Assembly (NCBI RefSeq): GCF_030538495.1
Contig: NZ_JAUNTW010000004.1
Coordinates: 219,661-254,720 of the forward strand
Direction of reading: 5' to 3'
DNA length: 35,060 bases
From: Paracoccus sp. (in: a-proteobacteria)
Lineage (GTDB): Bacteria > Pseudomonadota > Alphaproteobacteria > Rhodobacterales > Rhodobacteraceae
In this document: positions 6,497 through 16,120 of the stretch, one piece after another
Layout: every line of letters begins with the position of its first letter
Position numbering within the stretch: position 1 is the stretch's first letter
Notes under the pieces: model-generated
Database searches by the model: none
What the model was told of the DNA's origin: nothing
Seen by the model: only the letters and a program-made list of their open reading frames with translations
Position numbers and translations under genes: made by a program

Positions 6497-6592
6497 ATGC
6501 TGACCATAACGCTGCTGGCGGGGATCGTGACGGCCTTTGGCATCACGCTGGCAATTGGCGCGCCGCGCCCGCAGAAACAACGCGCCGATTAA
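6497..6592 (+). CDS. 31-aa single-pass membrane peptide
   Basis: ATG at 6497 follows AGGGGGA at good spacing and opens a 31-residue frame: a hydrophobic helix (LTITLLAGIVTAFGITLAIG) and then a short polar basic tail (PRPQKQRAD). It starts 10 bases after the zinc metallopeptidase stop, so the two are probably co-transcribed and could act together at the membrane, which is inference. Its stop lies 4 bases from the end of the convergent 61-aa gene. Confidence 0.5.
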   Translation: MLTITLLAGIVTAFGITLAIGAPRPQKQRAD

Positions 6593-6596
6593 CGAC

Positions 6597-6782
6597 TTAA
6601 CGCGGCAAAGGCGGACGGCGGCCATGGTCCAGCGTGGCCCATTCCGGCCACCAGCCCAGCCATTGCAGCCCCGCAATCGCCAGACCCACGGCGATAATGC
6701 CGAACACCATTAGCACCATGCGTTCGCTGGGCGGTCTGCGTGCCCACCGAACCGCCCGCAACAGCCATATCATATTGTTCAT
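6597..6782 (-). CDS. Small hypothetical membrane protein (61 aa)
   Basis: Encodes 61 residues. A short basic N-terminal region (RAVRWARRPPSERM) precedes one clear membrane helix (VLMVFGIIAVGLAIAGLQWLGWW), and the tail is short and basic. GGGGG lies 5 bases before the ATG at 6782. It diverges from the COQ10/RatA gene (start 6831), leaving only 48 bases for both promoters. The basic-before-helix layout favours a cytoplasmic N terminus. No function is known. Short alphaproteobacterial membrane proteins of this look are usually annotated as hypothetical. Confidence 0.65.
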   Translation of the reverse strand: MNNMIWLLRAVRWARRPPSERMVLMVFGIIAVGLAIAGLQWLGWWPEWATLDHGRRPPLPR

Positions 6783-6830
6783 CCTACCCCCTGCCTGTTA
6801 AGGCACAGTATCCAACGATAAGAGCCAGCC

Positions 6831-7292
6831 TTGCCCCACCATCAGGACAGCCGCCATCTCCCCTATACTGCGCGCCAGATGTATGATCTGGTCGCCGATA
6901 TTGAAAGCTATCCCCAGTTTTTACCATGGAACAGCGCCGCCCGCATCCGGTCGCGGCGTGACTTGCCGGATGGAGGAACCGAAATCGCCGCCGATCTGGT
7001 CATCAGCTTCAAGGTGTTTCGCGAACGCTTTGGCAGCCGCGTGGTTCTGCGCCCCGACCATGACGACGGCGCGCTGCGGATTGATACCGACTATCTGGAT
7101 GGTCCCTTCAAACATCTGCACAGCGGCTGGACGTTCCGCGACAACCCGGATGGCGGCTGCGATGTGGCCTTCTTTGTCGATTTCGAATTCCGCAACGCGA
7201 TTTTGCAAAAGCTGATCGGCGTGGTGTTCAACGAAGCTATGTCCCGCATCGTCCGCGCGTTCGAAGACCGGGCCAAGGTTTTGTATGGCTGA
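6831..7292 (+). CDS. COQ10/RatA-family START-domain protein (ubiquinone-binding type)
   Basis: Encodes 153 residues of a polyketide cyclase/START (SRPBCC) domain. The opening LPYTARQMYDLVADIESYPQFLPW is the family signature. GPFKHLHSGWTF and VAFFVDFEFRNAILQKLIG are the later conserved blocks. A TTG at 6831 is the best start because it places the N terminus as in relatives (MP-x-H...LPY). In mitochondria and alphaproteobacteria this family binds ubiquinone and supports respiratory electron transfer. The E. coli homologue RatA was described as a translation inhibitor, but no antitoxin partner is adjacent here, so the COQ10-like role is more likely. Confidence 0.88.
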   Translation: MPHHQDSRHLPYTARQMYDLVADIESYPQFLPWNSAARIRSRRDLPDGGTEIAADLVISFKVFRERFGSRVVLRPDHDDGALRIDTDYLDGPFKHLHSGWTFRDNPDGGCDVAFFVDFEFRNAILQKLIGVVFNEAMSRIVRAFEDRAKVLYG

Positions 7293-7348
7293 GCCGGGAC
7301 TCTGCACCCGCAACGATGGCGCAGAGCCGCCACGTTGCCCCAAAAGAT

Positions 7349-7412
7349 GGATATTTATGCACAGAAGATAATACGAGGCGCGACGCTTGTTATCTTCTGT
7401 GCATAAATATCC
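7349..7412. repeat. Perfect 23-bp inverted repeat, dispersed gene-end family
   Basis: Arm 7349-7371 (begins GGATATTTATGCACAGAAGA) is the exact reverse complement of 7390-7412, with an 18-base loop between. It lies between the convergent ends of the COQ10/RatA gene and metK, so it could work as a two-way terminator. The same arm sequence, slightly varied, occurs at 3833, 23758, 23816 and 35040. Confidence 0.9.
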
Positions 7413-7420
7413 GCGGGGGT

Positions 7421-7440
7421 GCGGGGGCGGCAGTCCCCGC
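7421..7440. terminator. GC-rich stem-loop beside the inverted repeat
   Basis: GCGGGG (7421-7426) pairs with CCCCGC (7435-7440) around an 8-base loop. Read on the minus strand it precedes a CCCCCGCGGATATTT context that matches the right edge of the window (35030-35046), so this hairpin seems to be part of the dispersed module. Confidence 0.5.
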
Positions 7441-7457
7441 GGCGACGGTACGGGAAA

Positions 7458-7480
7458 GGGCCGCCCGTGACAGGCGGCCC
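7458..7480 (-). terminator. metK intrinsic terminator
   Basis: GGGCCGCC and GGCGGCCC form a perfect 8-bp stem with a 7-base loop. On the minus strand it is followed by TTTCCC. It begins 6 bases after the metK stop. Confidence 0.75.
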
Positions 7481-7486
7481 ATGGGG

Positions 7487-8665
7487 TTAGGTCAGCGCGG
7501 CGCGCAGATCCTCGGCCTTGTTGGTTTGTTCCCAACTGAACGCCGTCGCGCCATTGAGCGCATAGGGGGCGCGGCCGAAATGGCCATAGCTGGCGGTCGG
7601 GCGATAGATCGGGTGCAGCAAATCCAGTTCGCGGATGATCGCAAAGGGGCGCAGGTCGAACACCTGACGCACGGCGGCGATGATTTTGTCCACCGGCACC
7701 GTTTCCGTCCCAAAACAGTTCAGCGAAATCGAGGTCGGTTCCGCCACTCCGATCGCATAGCTGACCTGAATTTCACAGCGTTTCGCCAGACCGGCGGCGA
7801 CGATGTTTTTCGCCACCCAACGACCGGCATAGGCGGCGCTGCGGTCCACCTTGGACGGGTCTTTGCCCGAAAACGCGCCGCCGCCGTGGCGGGCCATGCC
7901 GCCGTAACTGTCCACGATGATTTTGCGCCCGGTCAGGCCGCAATCGCCCACCGGGCCGCCGATCACGAATTTGCCGGTCGGGTTGATAAAGTATTTCGTC
8001 TGATCCGACAGCCATTCGGCGGGCAGCACGGGTTTGATGATCTCTTCGATCACTGCGTCGCGCAGGTCGTTCAGCGCGATGTCGGGGCTGTGCTGCGTGG
8101 ACAGAACCACGGCGTCAATCGCCTGCGGGCGGCCCTGTTCGTCATAGCGCAGCGTGACCTGCGATTTCGCATCCGGGCGCAGCCATGACAGCGTGCCGTC
8201 GCGGCGGACCTGCGACTGGCGTTCCACCAGACGGTGGGCATAGGTGATTGGCGCGGGCATCAGCACATCGGTTTCGTCGCTGGCATAGCCGAACATCAGG
8301 CCCTGATCGCCGGCGCCTTGTTCCTCAAGGCTCTCGCGGTCCACGCCTTGGTTAATTTCAGGCGATTGCTTGCCGATGATGTTGATGACCGAACAGGTCG
8401 ATCCGTCAAACCCCACATCGCTGCTGGTATAGCCGATGTCGTTGATCACGCCGCGCACGATGGATTCCAGATCCACCCAGGCGGAGGTCGTAATCTCGCC
8501 CGAAATGATCGCGACCCCGGTTTTGACCATGGTTTCGCAGGCGACGCGGGCGCGGGCGTCTTCGGCCAGGATGGCGTCCAGAATGGCGTCGCTGATCTGG
8601 TCGGCGATTTTGTCGGGATGGCCCTCGGTCACGGATTCCGAGGTGAACAGGCTGTATTCCGTCAT
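7487..8665 (-). CDS. metK: S-adenosylmethionine synthetase
   Basis: Encodes 392 residues, the usual MetK length. The enzyme makes SAM from methionine and ATP in the cytoplasm. The N-terminal [19 protein letters not shown] holds the ATP-binding GHPDK motif (residues 15-19). The phosphate-binding [16 protein letters not shown] motif lies near residue 260. The ATG at 8665 overlaps the TGA of the upstream methyltransferase (ATGA), so translation is coupled. It is the last gene of ahcY - methyltransferase - metK and ends at a clear terminator. The minus-strand sequence upstream of the ATG shows no recognisable SAM/SAH riboswitch, which often precedes metK in Rhodobacterales. Confidence 0.98.
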   Translation of the reverse strand: MTEYSLFTSESVTEGHPDKIADQISDAILDAILAEDARARVACETMVKTGVAIISGEITTSAWVDLESIVRGVINDIGYTSSDVGFDGSTCSVINIIGKQSPEINQGVDRESLEEQGAGDQGLMFGYASDETDVLMPAPITYAHRLVERQSQVRRDGTLSWLRPDAKSQVTLRYDEQGRPQAIDAVVLSTQHSPDIALNDLRDAVIEEIIKPVLPAEWLSDQTKYFINPTGKFVIGGPVGDCGLTGRKIIVDSYGGMARHGGGAFSGKDPSKVDRSAAYAGRWVAKNIVAAGLAKRCEIQVSYAIGVAEPTSISLNCFGTETVPVDKIIAAVRQVFDLRPFAIIRELDLLHPIYRPTASYGHFGRAPYALNGATAFSWEQTNKAEDLRAALT

Positions 8666-9408
8666 GAAGGTTTCCGTTTTGCTGTCGTTTCAGTTGATGT
8701 CTTGATAAAAATGCGCCGGGCCTTGGGGGGCGACGGCAGTGTGTGAATACGACCCAGAGGCGCAAGTTCTTCCAGTTGCTGCGCTGCGCTGCGGTCGCGC
8801 AGGTCCAGAAGAATGGCGCCTCCGGGGCGCAGATTGGTGCGAAAATAATCCAGATAGCTGGCGGCGGGCCAGTGAAACCCGCAGGCCAGAAAGCTGACGA
8901 TCAGGTCCACCGGGCCGGTGTCGCGCAGGCTGTGCCGGTCGGGGTTCACCACCGTCAGCGCCGCGTCTGGCACGCCGTTGCCCTTGAGAAACCGCGCCGC
9001 CGTGGTCAGGTTGCTATAGGCCGCGCCCTGCTTGGCATAGCCGAAATAGCGGTGATCGTTGGTTTCCGTGTCAATCAGCACCAGATCACAGCCCAAATTC
9101 CGCCATGCCAGCAGGTCAAAGAACGCATAGCCACAGCCGATATCGGCGATCCGGGCGGGGGCCAGTTCGGCCAGCACATCGCGCAAGCCTTCATATTCCG
9201 CCGCGATCCCGTCAAAGGCCCGCGCGGCCACATCCGCGCCCAGCCGGTCCACCTGCGCCATCAGCGGCGCGGCGTCGCCGTTTGACCACGCCCGGATGAC
9301 CTGCCCCGCCTGCGGCACATCCGCCAGCACCTGAGACCGTTGCAGGATCAGATGCGCCAGATCGTCACGCGTCAGCGCCGAGAAATCAGGATCGGCCGGG
9401 CGGGTCAT
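8662..9408 (-). CDS. Class I SAM-dependent methyltransferase, substrate unknown
   Basis: Encodes 248 residues. A Rossmann-type SAM-binding motif I is visible ([18 protein letters not shown], near residues 84-102), followed by an acidic strand end (DLVLIDTET) that would contact the SAM ribose. Motifs further on include [14 protein letters not shown] and [13 protein letters not shown]. The glycine loop reads GCGYAFF instead of the classical GCGxG. The first 80 residues are helical and unfamiliar. It is not TrmB, which sits beside metK in some alphaproteobacteria, because the TrmB signatures are absent. It lies 12 bases after ahcY and overlaps metK by 4 bases, between the enzymes that recycle its product and make its cofactor. 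Confidence 0.8.
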   Translation of the reverse strand: MTRPADPDFSALTRDDLAHLILQRSQVLADVPQAGQVIRAWSNGDAAPLMAQVDRLGADVAARAFDGIAAEYEGLRDVLAELAPARIADIGCGYAFFDLLAWRNLGCDLVLIDTETNDHRYFGYAKQGAAYSNLTTAARFLKGNGVPDAALTVVNPDRHSLRDTGPVDLIVSFLACGFHWPAASYLDYFRTNLRPGGAILLDLRDRSAAQQLEELAPLGRIHTLPSPPKARRIFIKTSTETTAKRKPS

Positions 9409-9420
9409 CGCAACGCCCGA

Positions 9421-10812
9421 TCAATAGCGATAGTGATCGGATTTGAACGGGCCTTCGGGCGTCACGCCGATATAATCGGCCTGTTCCTGCGACAGTTTCG
9501 ACAGTTTGACCCCGATGCGGTCCAGATGCAGGCGCGCGACCTTTTCATCCAAGGCTTTGGGCAGGATGTAAACGCCGGGCTGGTATTCATCGCCCTTGGT
9601 CCACAATTCGATCTGCGCCAGAACCTGATTGGTGAACGACGCCGACATGACAAAGGACGGATGCCCGGTCGCGTTGCCCAGATTCAGCAAACGCCCCTGC
9701 GACAGCAGAATGATCCGCGCGCCGGACGGCATTTCGATCATATCCACCTGATCTTTGATATTCGTCCATTTGTGGTTGCGCAGAGCGGCGACCTGAATTT
9801 CGTTGTCGAAATGGCCGATATTGCCGACGATGGCCATATCTTTCATCTCGCGCATATGTTCCAGACGGATGACGTCTTTGTTGCCGGTGGTGGTGATAAA
9901 GATGTCCGCCGTGGCGGCGACGTCTTCCAGCGTCACGACCTCGAACCCGTCCATGGCGGCTTGCAGGGCGCAAATCGGGTCAACTTCGGTCACTTTGACG
10001 CGGGCGCCGGCACCGGCCAGCGATGCGGCGCTGCCTTTGCCCACATCGCCATAACCGCAGACCACGGCGACCTTGCCCGCCATCATCACATCGGTGGCGC
10101 GGCGGATGCCGTCAACCAGCGATTCTTTGCAGCCATATTTGTTGTCGAATTTCGATTTCGTCACGCTGTCATTCACGTTGATCGCCGGGAAGGGCAGCAA
10201 GCCTTTCTTATGCAGATCATAGAGGCGATGAACCCCGGTCGTGGTTTCCTCGGACACGCCTTGGATCGCGTCGCGTTGCTGGGTGAACCAACCCGGCGAT
10301 TGCGCCAGACGTTTTTTGATCTGGGCGAACAGAGCCTCTTCTTCTTCGCTGGTGGGGGTGTCGATCAGGCCGGTTTCGCCCGATTCCACCCGCGCGCCCA
10401 GCAGGATATACAGCGTCGCATCGCCGCCATCGTCCAGAATCAGGTTCGCGGTGCCATCGGCGAATTGGAAAATCTGGTCGGTATAGGCCCAGTATTCGGC
10501 CAGCGTTTCACCCTTGATTGCGAACACCGGCACGCCGGTTGCGGCGATTGCGGCCGCCGCGTGATCTTGGGTCGAATAGATGTTGCACGACGCCCAGCGG
10601 ACATCGGCACCCAAGGCGACCAGCGTTTCGATCAGAACGGCGGTCTGGATGGTCATATGCAGCGAACCGGCGATGCGTGCGCCCGCCAGCGGTTTGGCAT
10701 CGCCATATTCCGCGCGCAGCGCCATCAGGCCCGGCATTTCGGTTTCGGCAATGTCCAGTTCTTTGCGGCCATAATCAGCCAGCGTGATGTCGCGGATAAC
10801 GTAGTCGGTCAC
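9421..10812 (-). CDS. ahcY: S-adenosylhomocysteine hydrolase
   Basis: Encodes 463 residues. It splits S-adenosylhomocysteine, the inhibitory product of methylation, into adenosine and homocysteine. The NAD-binding loop [15 protein letters not shown] is near residues 251-265, preceded by conserved [13 protein letters not shown]. The C-terminal end is KSDHYRY, where a Lys/Tyr pair closes the partner's NAD site in the tetramer. The start is a GTG at 10812, with AGGGGA about 9 bases upstream. It is the first gene of the SAM-cycle group with the methyltransferase and metK. The 91-base spacer to the TetR gene (10813-10903) holds no structure I recognise as an SAH riboswitch. Confidence 0.98.
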   Translation of the reverse strand: MTDYVIRDITLADYGRKELDIAETEMPGLMALRAEYGDAKPLAGARIAGSLHMTIQTAVLIETLVALGADVRWASCNIYSTQDHAAAAIAATGVPVFAIKGETLAEYWAYTDQIFQFADGTANLILDDGGDATLYILLGARVESGETGLIDTPTSEEEEALFAQIKKRLAQSPGWFTQQRDAIQGVSEETTTGVHRLYDLHKKGLLPFPAINVNDSVTKSKFDNKYGCKESLVDGIRRATDVMMAGKVAVVCGYGDVGKGSAASLAGAGARVKVTEVDPICALQAAMDGFEVVTLEDVAATADIFITTTGNKDVIRLEHMREMKDMAIVGNIGHFDNEIQVAALRNHKWTNIKDQVDMIEMPSGARIILLSQGRLLNLGNATGHPSFVMSASFTNQVLAQIELWTKGDEYQPGVYILPKALDEKVARLHLDRIGVKLSKLSQEQADYIGVTPEGPFKSDHYRY

Positions 10813-10903
10813 GGTTGCGTGTCCCCTGTTCAGGCGTCAGTTAGCGCGGGGGATAGCGCAACGCGACCGCAACCGAAAGCGATAATTCGTGCCGCCCGCG
10901 CCC

Positions 10904-11539
10904 CTAAACCACGCGACGCAGATAATCGCGCAGCGTGCGTTTGCACAGCTCCAGCCGGTCGGGAATGTCGGGCATCCATTCGGGGAAATGGCCATCCGCA
11001 TTCAGCCGCGCCATGCCATACACATAAGTCCGCGCGCCCAAGAGCAGGATGTTGATGTCTTCGTTGCCGGGGAAGCGCCCGGCATCAAGCGCGCGCTGCA
11101 ACATGCTTTCGGTCAGCTGCCGCATCGCCTGAATATAGCGCCGCAACGTGGGGTCGTTGACAAAGTCCAGATGCGTCCGGTCCGACGCCACCAAAAACAG
11201 CGCCGGGTTTTCAAAGGCCCAGTCCAGATAGGCTTCGCCCATGGCGCGCATCTGTTCGACCGGATCGGCATTGGCGACCGCGCCCGCCGTGCGGGTGGAC
11301 AGGTCAAACAGGCGCAGATACGCGACCTCGATCACGCCCATCAGAACGGCGTGTTCGTCGGGGAACATCGCGTTTGCATCGTCCAGCCCCACGCCCGCCT
11401 CGGTGGCGATGTCAGCCATGCCTGGCAGGCGTTGGGTTGTGCGAGACCGTTCCAACAAACGGACCAAAGCCTTGGTCAGTTGGCCATGGCGCGAACCTGA
11501 TGATGCTGGCCCCGCATATGCGTCGCCATCCTGTTCCAT
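10904..11539 (-). CDS. TetR/AcrR-family transcriptional regulator
   Basis: Encodes 211 residues. The N-terminal 65 residues form a TetR-type DNA-binding domain with a degenerate core (LPGMADIATEAGVGLDDANAMFPDEHAVLMGVIEVAY). The usual aromatic YF pair before the final helix is MF here. The C-terminal part (PVEQMRAMGEAYLDWAFENPALFLVASD) resembles the TetR_C_33/WHG ligand domain. No ribosome binding site precedes the ATG at 11539, so it may be leaderless or poorly translated. It lies 51 bases after typA and 91 bases before ahcY, all on the minus strand. Control of the SAM-cycle operon is possible but unproven. Confidence 0.82.
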   Translation of the reverse strand: MEQDGDAYAGPASSGSRHGQLTKALVRLLERSRTTQRLPGMADIATEAGVGLDDANAMFPDEHAVLMGVIEVAYLRLFDLSTRTAGAVANADPVEQMRAMGEAYLDWAFENPALFLVASDRTHLDFVNDPTLRRYIQAMRQLTESMLQRALDAGRFPGNEDINILLLGARTYVYGMARLNADGHFPEWMPDIPDRLELCKRTLRDYLRRVV

Positions 11540-11590
11540 GTTATGACAGCCGATACTGATAGAATGCTGCGTGTGTCGTCTGACGGTGCC

Positions 11591-13411
<1,821 letters not shown>

Positions 13412-13482
13412 GGGGCCTTTCCGTGCGGTTCGCCGCCCCGTTAGCGGATGGCGGTCCAAAACGCCAGCGGCAAAAGCGCAAA

Positions 13483-13511
13483 ACGCCCCTTGCAGCGGCT
13501 GCAAAGGGCGT
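13483..13511 (-). terminator. Stem-loop downstream of the 24-aa peptide gene
   Basis: A 12-bp stem with one mismatch closes a 3-base loop (ACGCCC-C-TTGCAG opposite CTGCAA-A-GGGCGT). On the minus strand it is followed by a TTTT run, so it suits termination between the peptide gene and typA. Confidence 0.6.
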
Positions 13512-13564
13512 ATGTCGCGCCGCCACGATCCTGCCAGATCGCCGCGTTATGCCGTCGGACGCGC

Positions 13565-13639
13565 TTAGCGCAGGCCCAGAAACGACAGGATGAACAGAAC
13601 GACGACAATCAGGCCGACGATGTAAATAATGGAATTCAT
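13565..13639 (-). CDS. 24-aa hydrophobic membrane peptide
   Basis: ATG at 13639 opens a 24-residue frame, [20 protein letters not shown] then LGLR: almost entirely one membrane helix ending in a single arginine. A strong AAGGGGAAG ribosome binding site lies 5 bases before the ATG. A candidate promoter (13700-13724) sits upstream and a hairpin downstream, so it forms a complete stand-alone unit. Very similar [10 protein letters not shown]...SFLGLR peptides occur in Rhodobacterales and are usually annotated, if at all, as hypothetical. Its function is unknown. Action at the inner membrane is the natural inference. Confidence 0.75.
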   Translation of the reverse strand: MNSIIYIVGLIVVVLFILSFLGLR

Positions 13640-13699
13640 GGTAACTTCCCCTTGGTTTATGGCTCGCGACAGCGTGATGTGCGATCCTTCTGTGGGGTG

Positions 13700-13724
13700 A
13701 ACGATGAAAACGCCGCCGGGTTCC
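13700..13724 (-). promoter_or_regulatory. Candidate ECF-type promoter of the 24-aa peptide gene
   Basis: On the minus strand GGAAC (13724-13720) is followed by 16 bases and CGTT (13703-13700). This fits the GGAAC-N16/17-CGTT pattern of ECF stress sigma factors such as EcfG. It lies about 60 bases before the peptide's start codon. Pattern match only. Confidence 0.35.
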
Positions 13725-13747
13725 CGTATCAGAGCGATAAATTTTCA

Positions 13748-14503
13748 TTAACCCTTGGGCAGCCAGTCCAAGCCCCCATCGGTGCGGAAATGCGGATTGT
13801 ATTCGGCGCTGACCCACCCTTTGTAGCCGTCGGCGTCCAGACGGTCGAAAAAGGCCGGGTAATCCAGACGGCCCCGGTTGGGTTCGTGCCGCCCCGGCCA
13901 GCCCGCGATCTGGATGTGGCGCACCCGCCTGCGCACCTGATCCCAGCACGCCATCATGTCGCCGGTGATGACCTGCGCGTGATAGGCGTCAAACTGCATC
14001 GCCAGATTAGGCGCGTTCACCGCGTCCAGAATATCCATGGCCAGCCCGAAATCCGACAGGAAATAGCCGGGCATATGGTCTTGGTTGATCGGTTCAATCG
14101 TCAGGCTGATATGGGGCGCGCGGTCAGCGGCCCAGATCAGGTTTTCAACCATGGTATCATAGGCTTGCGGCCCACTGGCTTTGCCCGACATGATGTGCAG
14201 ATGGGTGCTGTTCAGCGCCTCGGCCACGCGCATGGATCGTTCGAAATCGCGGCGAAAGCGGTCCTGATGGTCTGGCACAGCCGCAAAGCCGCGCGGTCCT
14301 CCGGCCCAGTTTGGCGGCGGGCAGTTCATCAACACCCAATCCAGCCCCGCATCGCCACATGCCTTGGCCAGATCGGCCACCTTTACGTCATAGGGGAACA
14401 GAAACTCGGCCCCCGTAAAGCCCGCATCCGCCGCCGCCTGAAACCGTTTCAGCACGCCGAGTTCGGTAAAAAGCAAAGTCAGATTGGCAGAAAATCGCGG
14501 CAT
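13748..14503 (-). CDS. hyi: Hydroxypyruvate isomerase family TIM-barrel protein
   Basis: Encodes 251 residues, close to E. coli Hyi. The family interconverts hydroxypyruvate and tartronate semialdehyde, or related ketoses, with a metal in a xylose-isomerase-like barrel. The metal and catalytic residues expected from the family are in place: Glu137 (IEPINQDH), Asp172 (QFDAYH), Gln198 (HIQIAGWPGRHEP) and Glu234 (SAEYNP). Only 2 bases separate it from the DUF1285 gene upstream. No glyoxylate carboligase or tartronate semialdehyde reductase is nearby, so the exact substrate is open. Confidence 0.85.
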   Translation of the reverse strand: MPRFSANLTLLFTELGVLKRFQAAADAGFTGAEFLFPYDVKVADLAKACGDAGLDWVLMNCPPPNWAGGPRGFAAVPDHQDRFRRDFERSMRVAEALNSTHLHIMSGKASGPQAYDTMVENLIWAADRAPHISLTIEPINQDHMPGYFLSDFGLAMDILDAVNAPNLAMQFDAYHAQVITGDMMACWDQVRRRVRHIQIAGWPGRHEPNRGRLDYPAFFDRLDADGYKGWVSAEYNPHFRTDGGLDWLPKG

Positions 14504-14505
14504 GG

Positions 14506-15051
14506 TTACGGCTCCAGTGAATAAAAAACGCCGCCTGATGTAACGCCCACGCGGCCATCGGGTCCGGGCTGCGCGGCGTCGGCCAGACGGTAAAATGTCT
14601 TGCGGTCAATCAGCGCGTCCAGACCGCCGCGCACATGGACATAGGGGCGCGGTTCGTCAGCCGTCCCGCGCATCGTGATGGGGTGATCCGGCCCCACCAC
14701 CACCCGGTCGCCCACATGCGTGGTCAGGGTAATGTCAGCGCCCAGATCGGCGTCAACCGCCACGAACGGCGCATCCACCACGCGAATCCCCACCTTTTCG
14801 ACCGGAGTCACCAGAAAATAGGCGTCGCCTTCGCGCTTCAGGATGTTGGAAAACAGCCGCACCATGGCGGGGCGCCCGATGGGGGTGCCGTTGTAAAACC
14901 ACGTCCCGTCGGCGCGAATCTCCATATCCAGATCGCCGCAAAAGGGCGGGTTCCACAGATGCACCGGCGCGGGGCCTGCGCCCTTGGCCGCGCGGGTGGC
15001 CGAGGCGGCGATGCCGTCGGCGTTCACGCTGTTGTCAGTCTTTTCAGCCAT
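14506..15051 (-). CDS. DUF1285 domain-containing protein
   Basis: Encodes 181 residues. The DUF1285 signature is clear from residue 30 on: VHLWNPPFCGDLDMEIRADG, then GTPIGRPAMVRLFSNIL and the VEKVGIRVVDAPF block. No signal peptide or membrane helix is present, so it is cytoplasmic. The family is widespread in Proteobacteria without an assigned activity. It diverges from the MoxR operon across a 64-base spacer and runs into the hyi gene 2 bases later. The frequent pairing of DUF1285 with MoxR/DUF58/DUF4159 in Rhodobacterales suggests shared function, which is inference. Confidence 0.9.
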   Translation of the reverse strand: MAEKTDNSVNADGIAASATRAAKGAGPAPVHLWNPPFCGDLDMEIRADGTWFYNGTPIGRPAMVRLFSNILKREGDAYFLVTPVEKVGIRVVDAPFVAVDADLGADITLTTHVGDRVVVGPDHPITMRGTADEPRPYVHVRGGLDALIDRKTFYRLADAAQPGPDGRVGVTSGGVFYSLEP

Positions 15052-15115
15052 TCGATCTGGTCGCCCCCGGTGTTAGTGCCTATGGTCCACCCTAAGATAA
15101 GCAAGGGGCGTTGTC

Positions 15116-16120
15116 ATGACCGCAGACGAACATCTGGTGCATCAGGTGCAATCCTTGGGGCAGGTGCTGGGGCAAGCGCGGGCCAGCATCGAGCATCGCT
15201 TTGTCGGGCAGCACGCCGTTGTCGAACAGGTGCTGGCCGCGATTCTGGCGGGCGGTCATGCGTTGCTGGTCGGGCAGCCGGGTTTGGGCAAAACCATGCT
15301 GGTGGATACGCTGGCCACGGTTCTGGGGCTGGACAGCGCCCGCGTTCAGTTCACCCCCGACCTGATGCCCGCCGATATTCTGGGGTCCGAGGTCTTGGAC
15401 ACCGCCCCCGATGGCAGCCGCGCGTTCCGGTTCATTCAGGGGCCGGTGTTTACGCAATTGCTGATGGCCGATGAAATCAACCGCGCCAGCCCGCGCACGC
15501 AATCGGCGCTGTTGCAGGCGATGCAGGAACGGCAGGTGACGGTCAGCGGCCAGCACCGCGATCTGGGCCGCCCGTTTCACGTTCTGGCCACGCAAAACCC
15601 CATTGAACAAGAGGGAACCTATCCCTTGCCCGAAGCGCAACTGGACCGTTTCCTGTTGCAGATCGACGTGGATTATCCCGACCGCGCGACGGAACGCGAT
15701 ATTTTGCTGGCGACGACGGGGGTGGATGATGGCGTGGCGCACCGGGCCTTTGACGCGGACGGCTTGATCGCGGCGCAGAGGCTGATCCGCCAGATGCCCG
15801 TCGGTGATTCGGTGGTTGAAACGATTCTGGATCTGGTCCGCGCCGCCCGTCCCGGCACCGATGAATCGGCGGCGGTGATCGGGGATGCGCTGATCTGGGG
15901 GCCGGGGCCGCGCGCGGCGCAGGCGCTGATGCTGGTCTGTCGCGCGCGTGCCGTGCTGCATGGGCGGTTTGCGCCCTCGCTGGATGACGTGGCCGCCATG
16001 GCCGCGCCGGTTCTGCGTCACCGCATGGCGTTGTCATTCGCGGGCCGGGCGCGGGGCGATACGGTGGACGGGCTGATCGCGCGGCTGCTGGACACGCGCG
16101 ACGGGCTGCGCGCCGCATGA
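15116..16120 (+). CDS. MoxR-family AAA+ ATPase
   Basis: Encodes 334 residues. Walker A is GQPGLGKT (53-60), Walker B is LLMADEINR (115-123), and the sensor region HVLATQNPIEQEGTYPLPEAQLDRF begins near residue 155. The C-terminal part is the small helical lid. MoxR ATPases act as chaperones or loaders for partners with VWA or similar domains. AAGGGG lies 7 bases before the ATG at 15116. It is the first gene of a four-gene operon with overlapping junctions and shares a 4-bp ATGA overlap with the DUF58 gene. Confidence 0.95.
   Translation: MTADEHLVHQVQSLGQVLGQARASIEHRFVGQHAVVEQVLAAILAGGHALLVGQPGLGKTMLVDTLATVLGLDSARVQFTPDLMPADILGSEVLDTAPDGSRAFRFIQGPVFTQLLMADEINRASPRTQSALLQAMQERQVTVSGQHRDLGRPFHVLATQNPIEQEGTYPLPEAQLDRFLLQIDVDYPDRATERDILLATTGVDDGVAHRAFDADGLIAAQRLIRQMPVGDSVVETILDLVRAARPGTDESAAVIGDALIWGPGPRAAQALMLVCRARAVLHGRFAPSLDDVAAMAAPVLRHRMALSFAGRARGDTVDGLIARLLDTRDGLRAA

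Noticed and set aside
6831..7292. RatA toxin of a toxin-antitoxin pair
   Set aside because: No antitoxin-like partner is adjacent and the sequence fits the COQ10-like ubiquinone-binding group equally well; the toxin label comes from one E. coli homologue.
7349..7412. Insertion sequence or MITE with terminal repeats
   Set aside because: The arms are separated by only 18 bases, no target-site duplication is evident, and single arms occur elsewhere, so a REP-like or terminator element fits better. A MITE origin is not excluded.
8666..8766. Possible SAM/SAH or SAM-II riboswitch ahead of metK
   Set aside because: The minus-strand sequence before metK is the coding end of the methyltransferase and lacks the conserved CACAACGGCUUCC-type core I know for the Rhodobacterales metK riboswitch.
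10813..10903. Possible SAH riboswitch ahead of ahcY
   Set aside because: The spacer is GC-rich with several short self-complementary pieces, but I could not fit the conserved SAH riboswitch core.
9340..11055. 571-codon open frame antisense to ahcY
   Set aside because: It lies opposite a clear ahcY gene, is His/Gln/Arg-rich as expected for an antisense shadow in high-G+C DNA, and has no recognisable motif.
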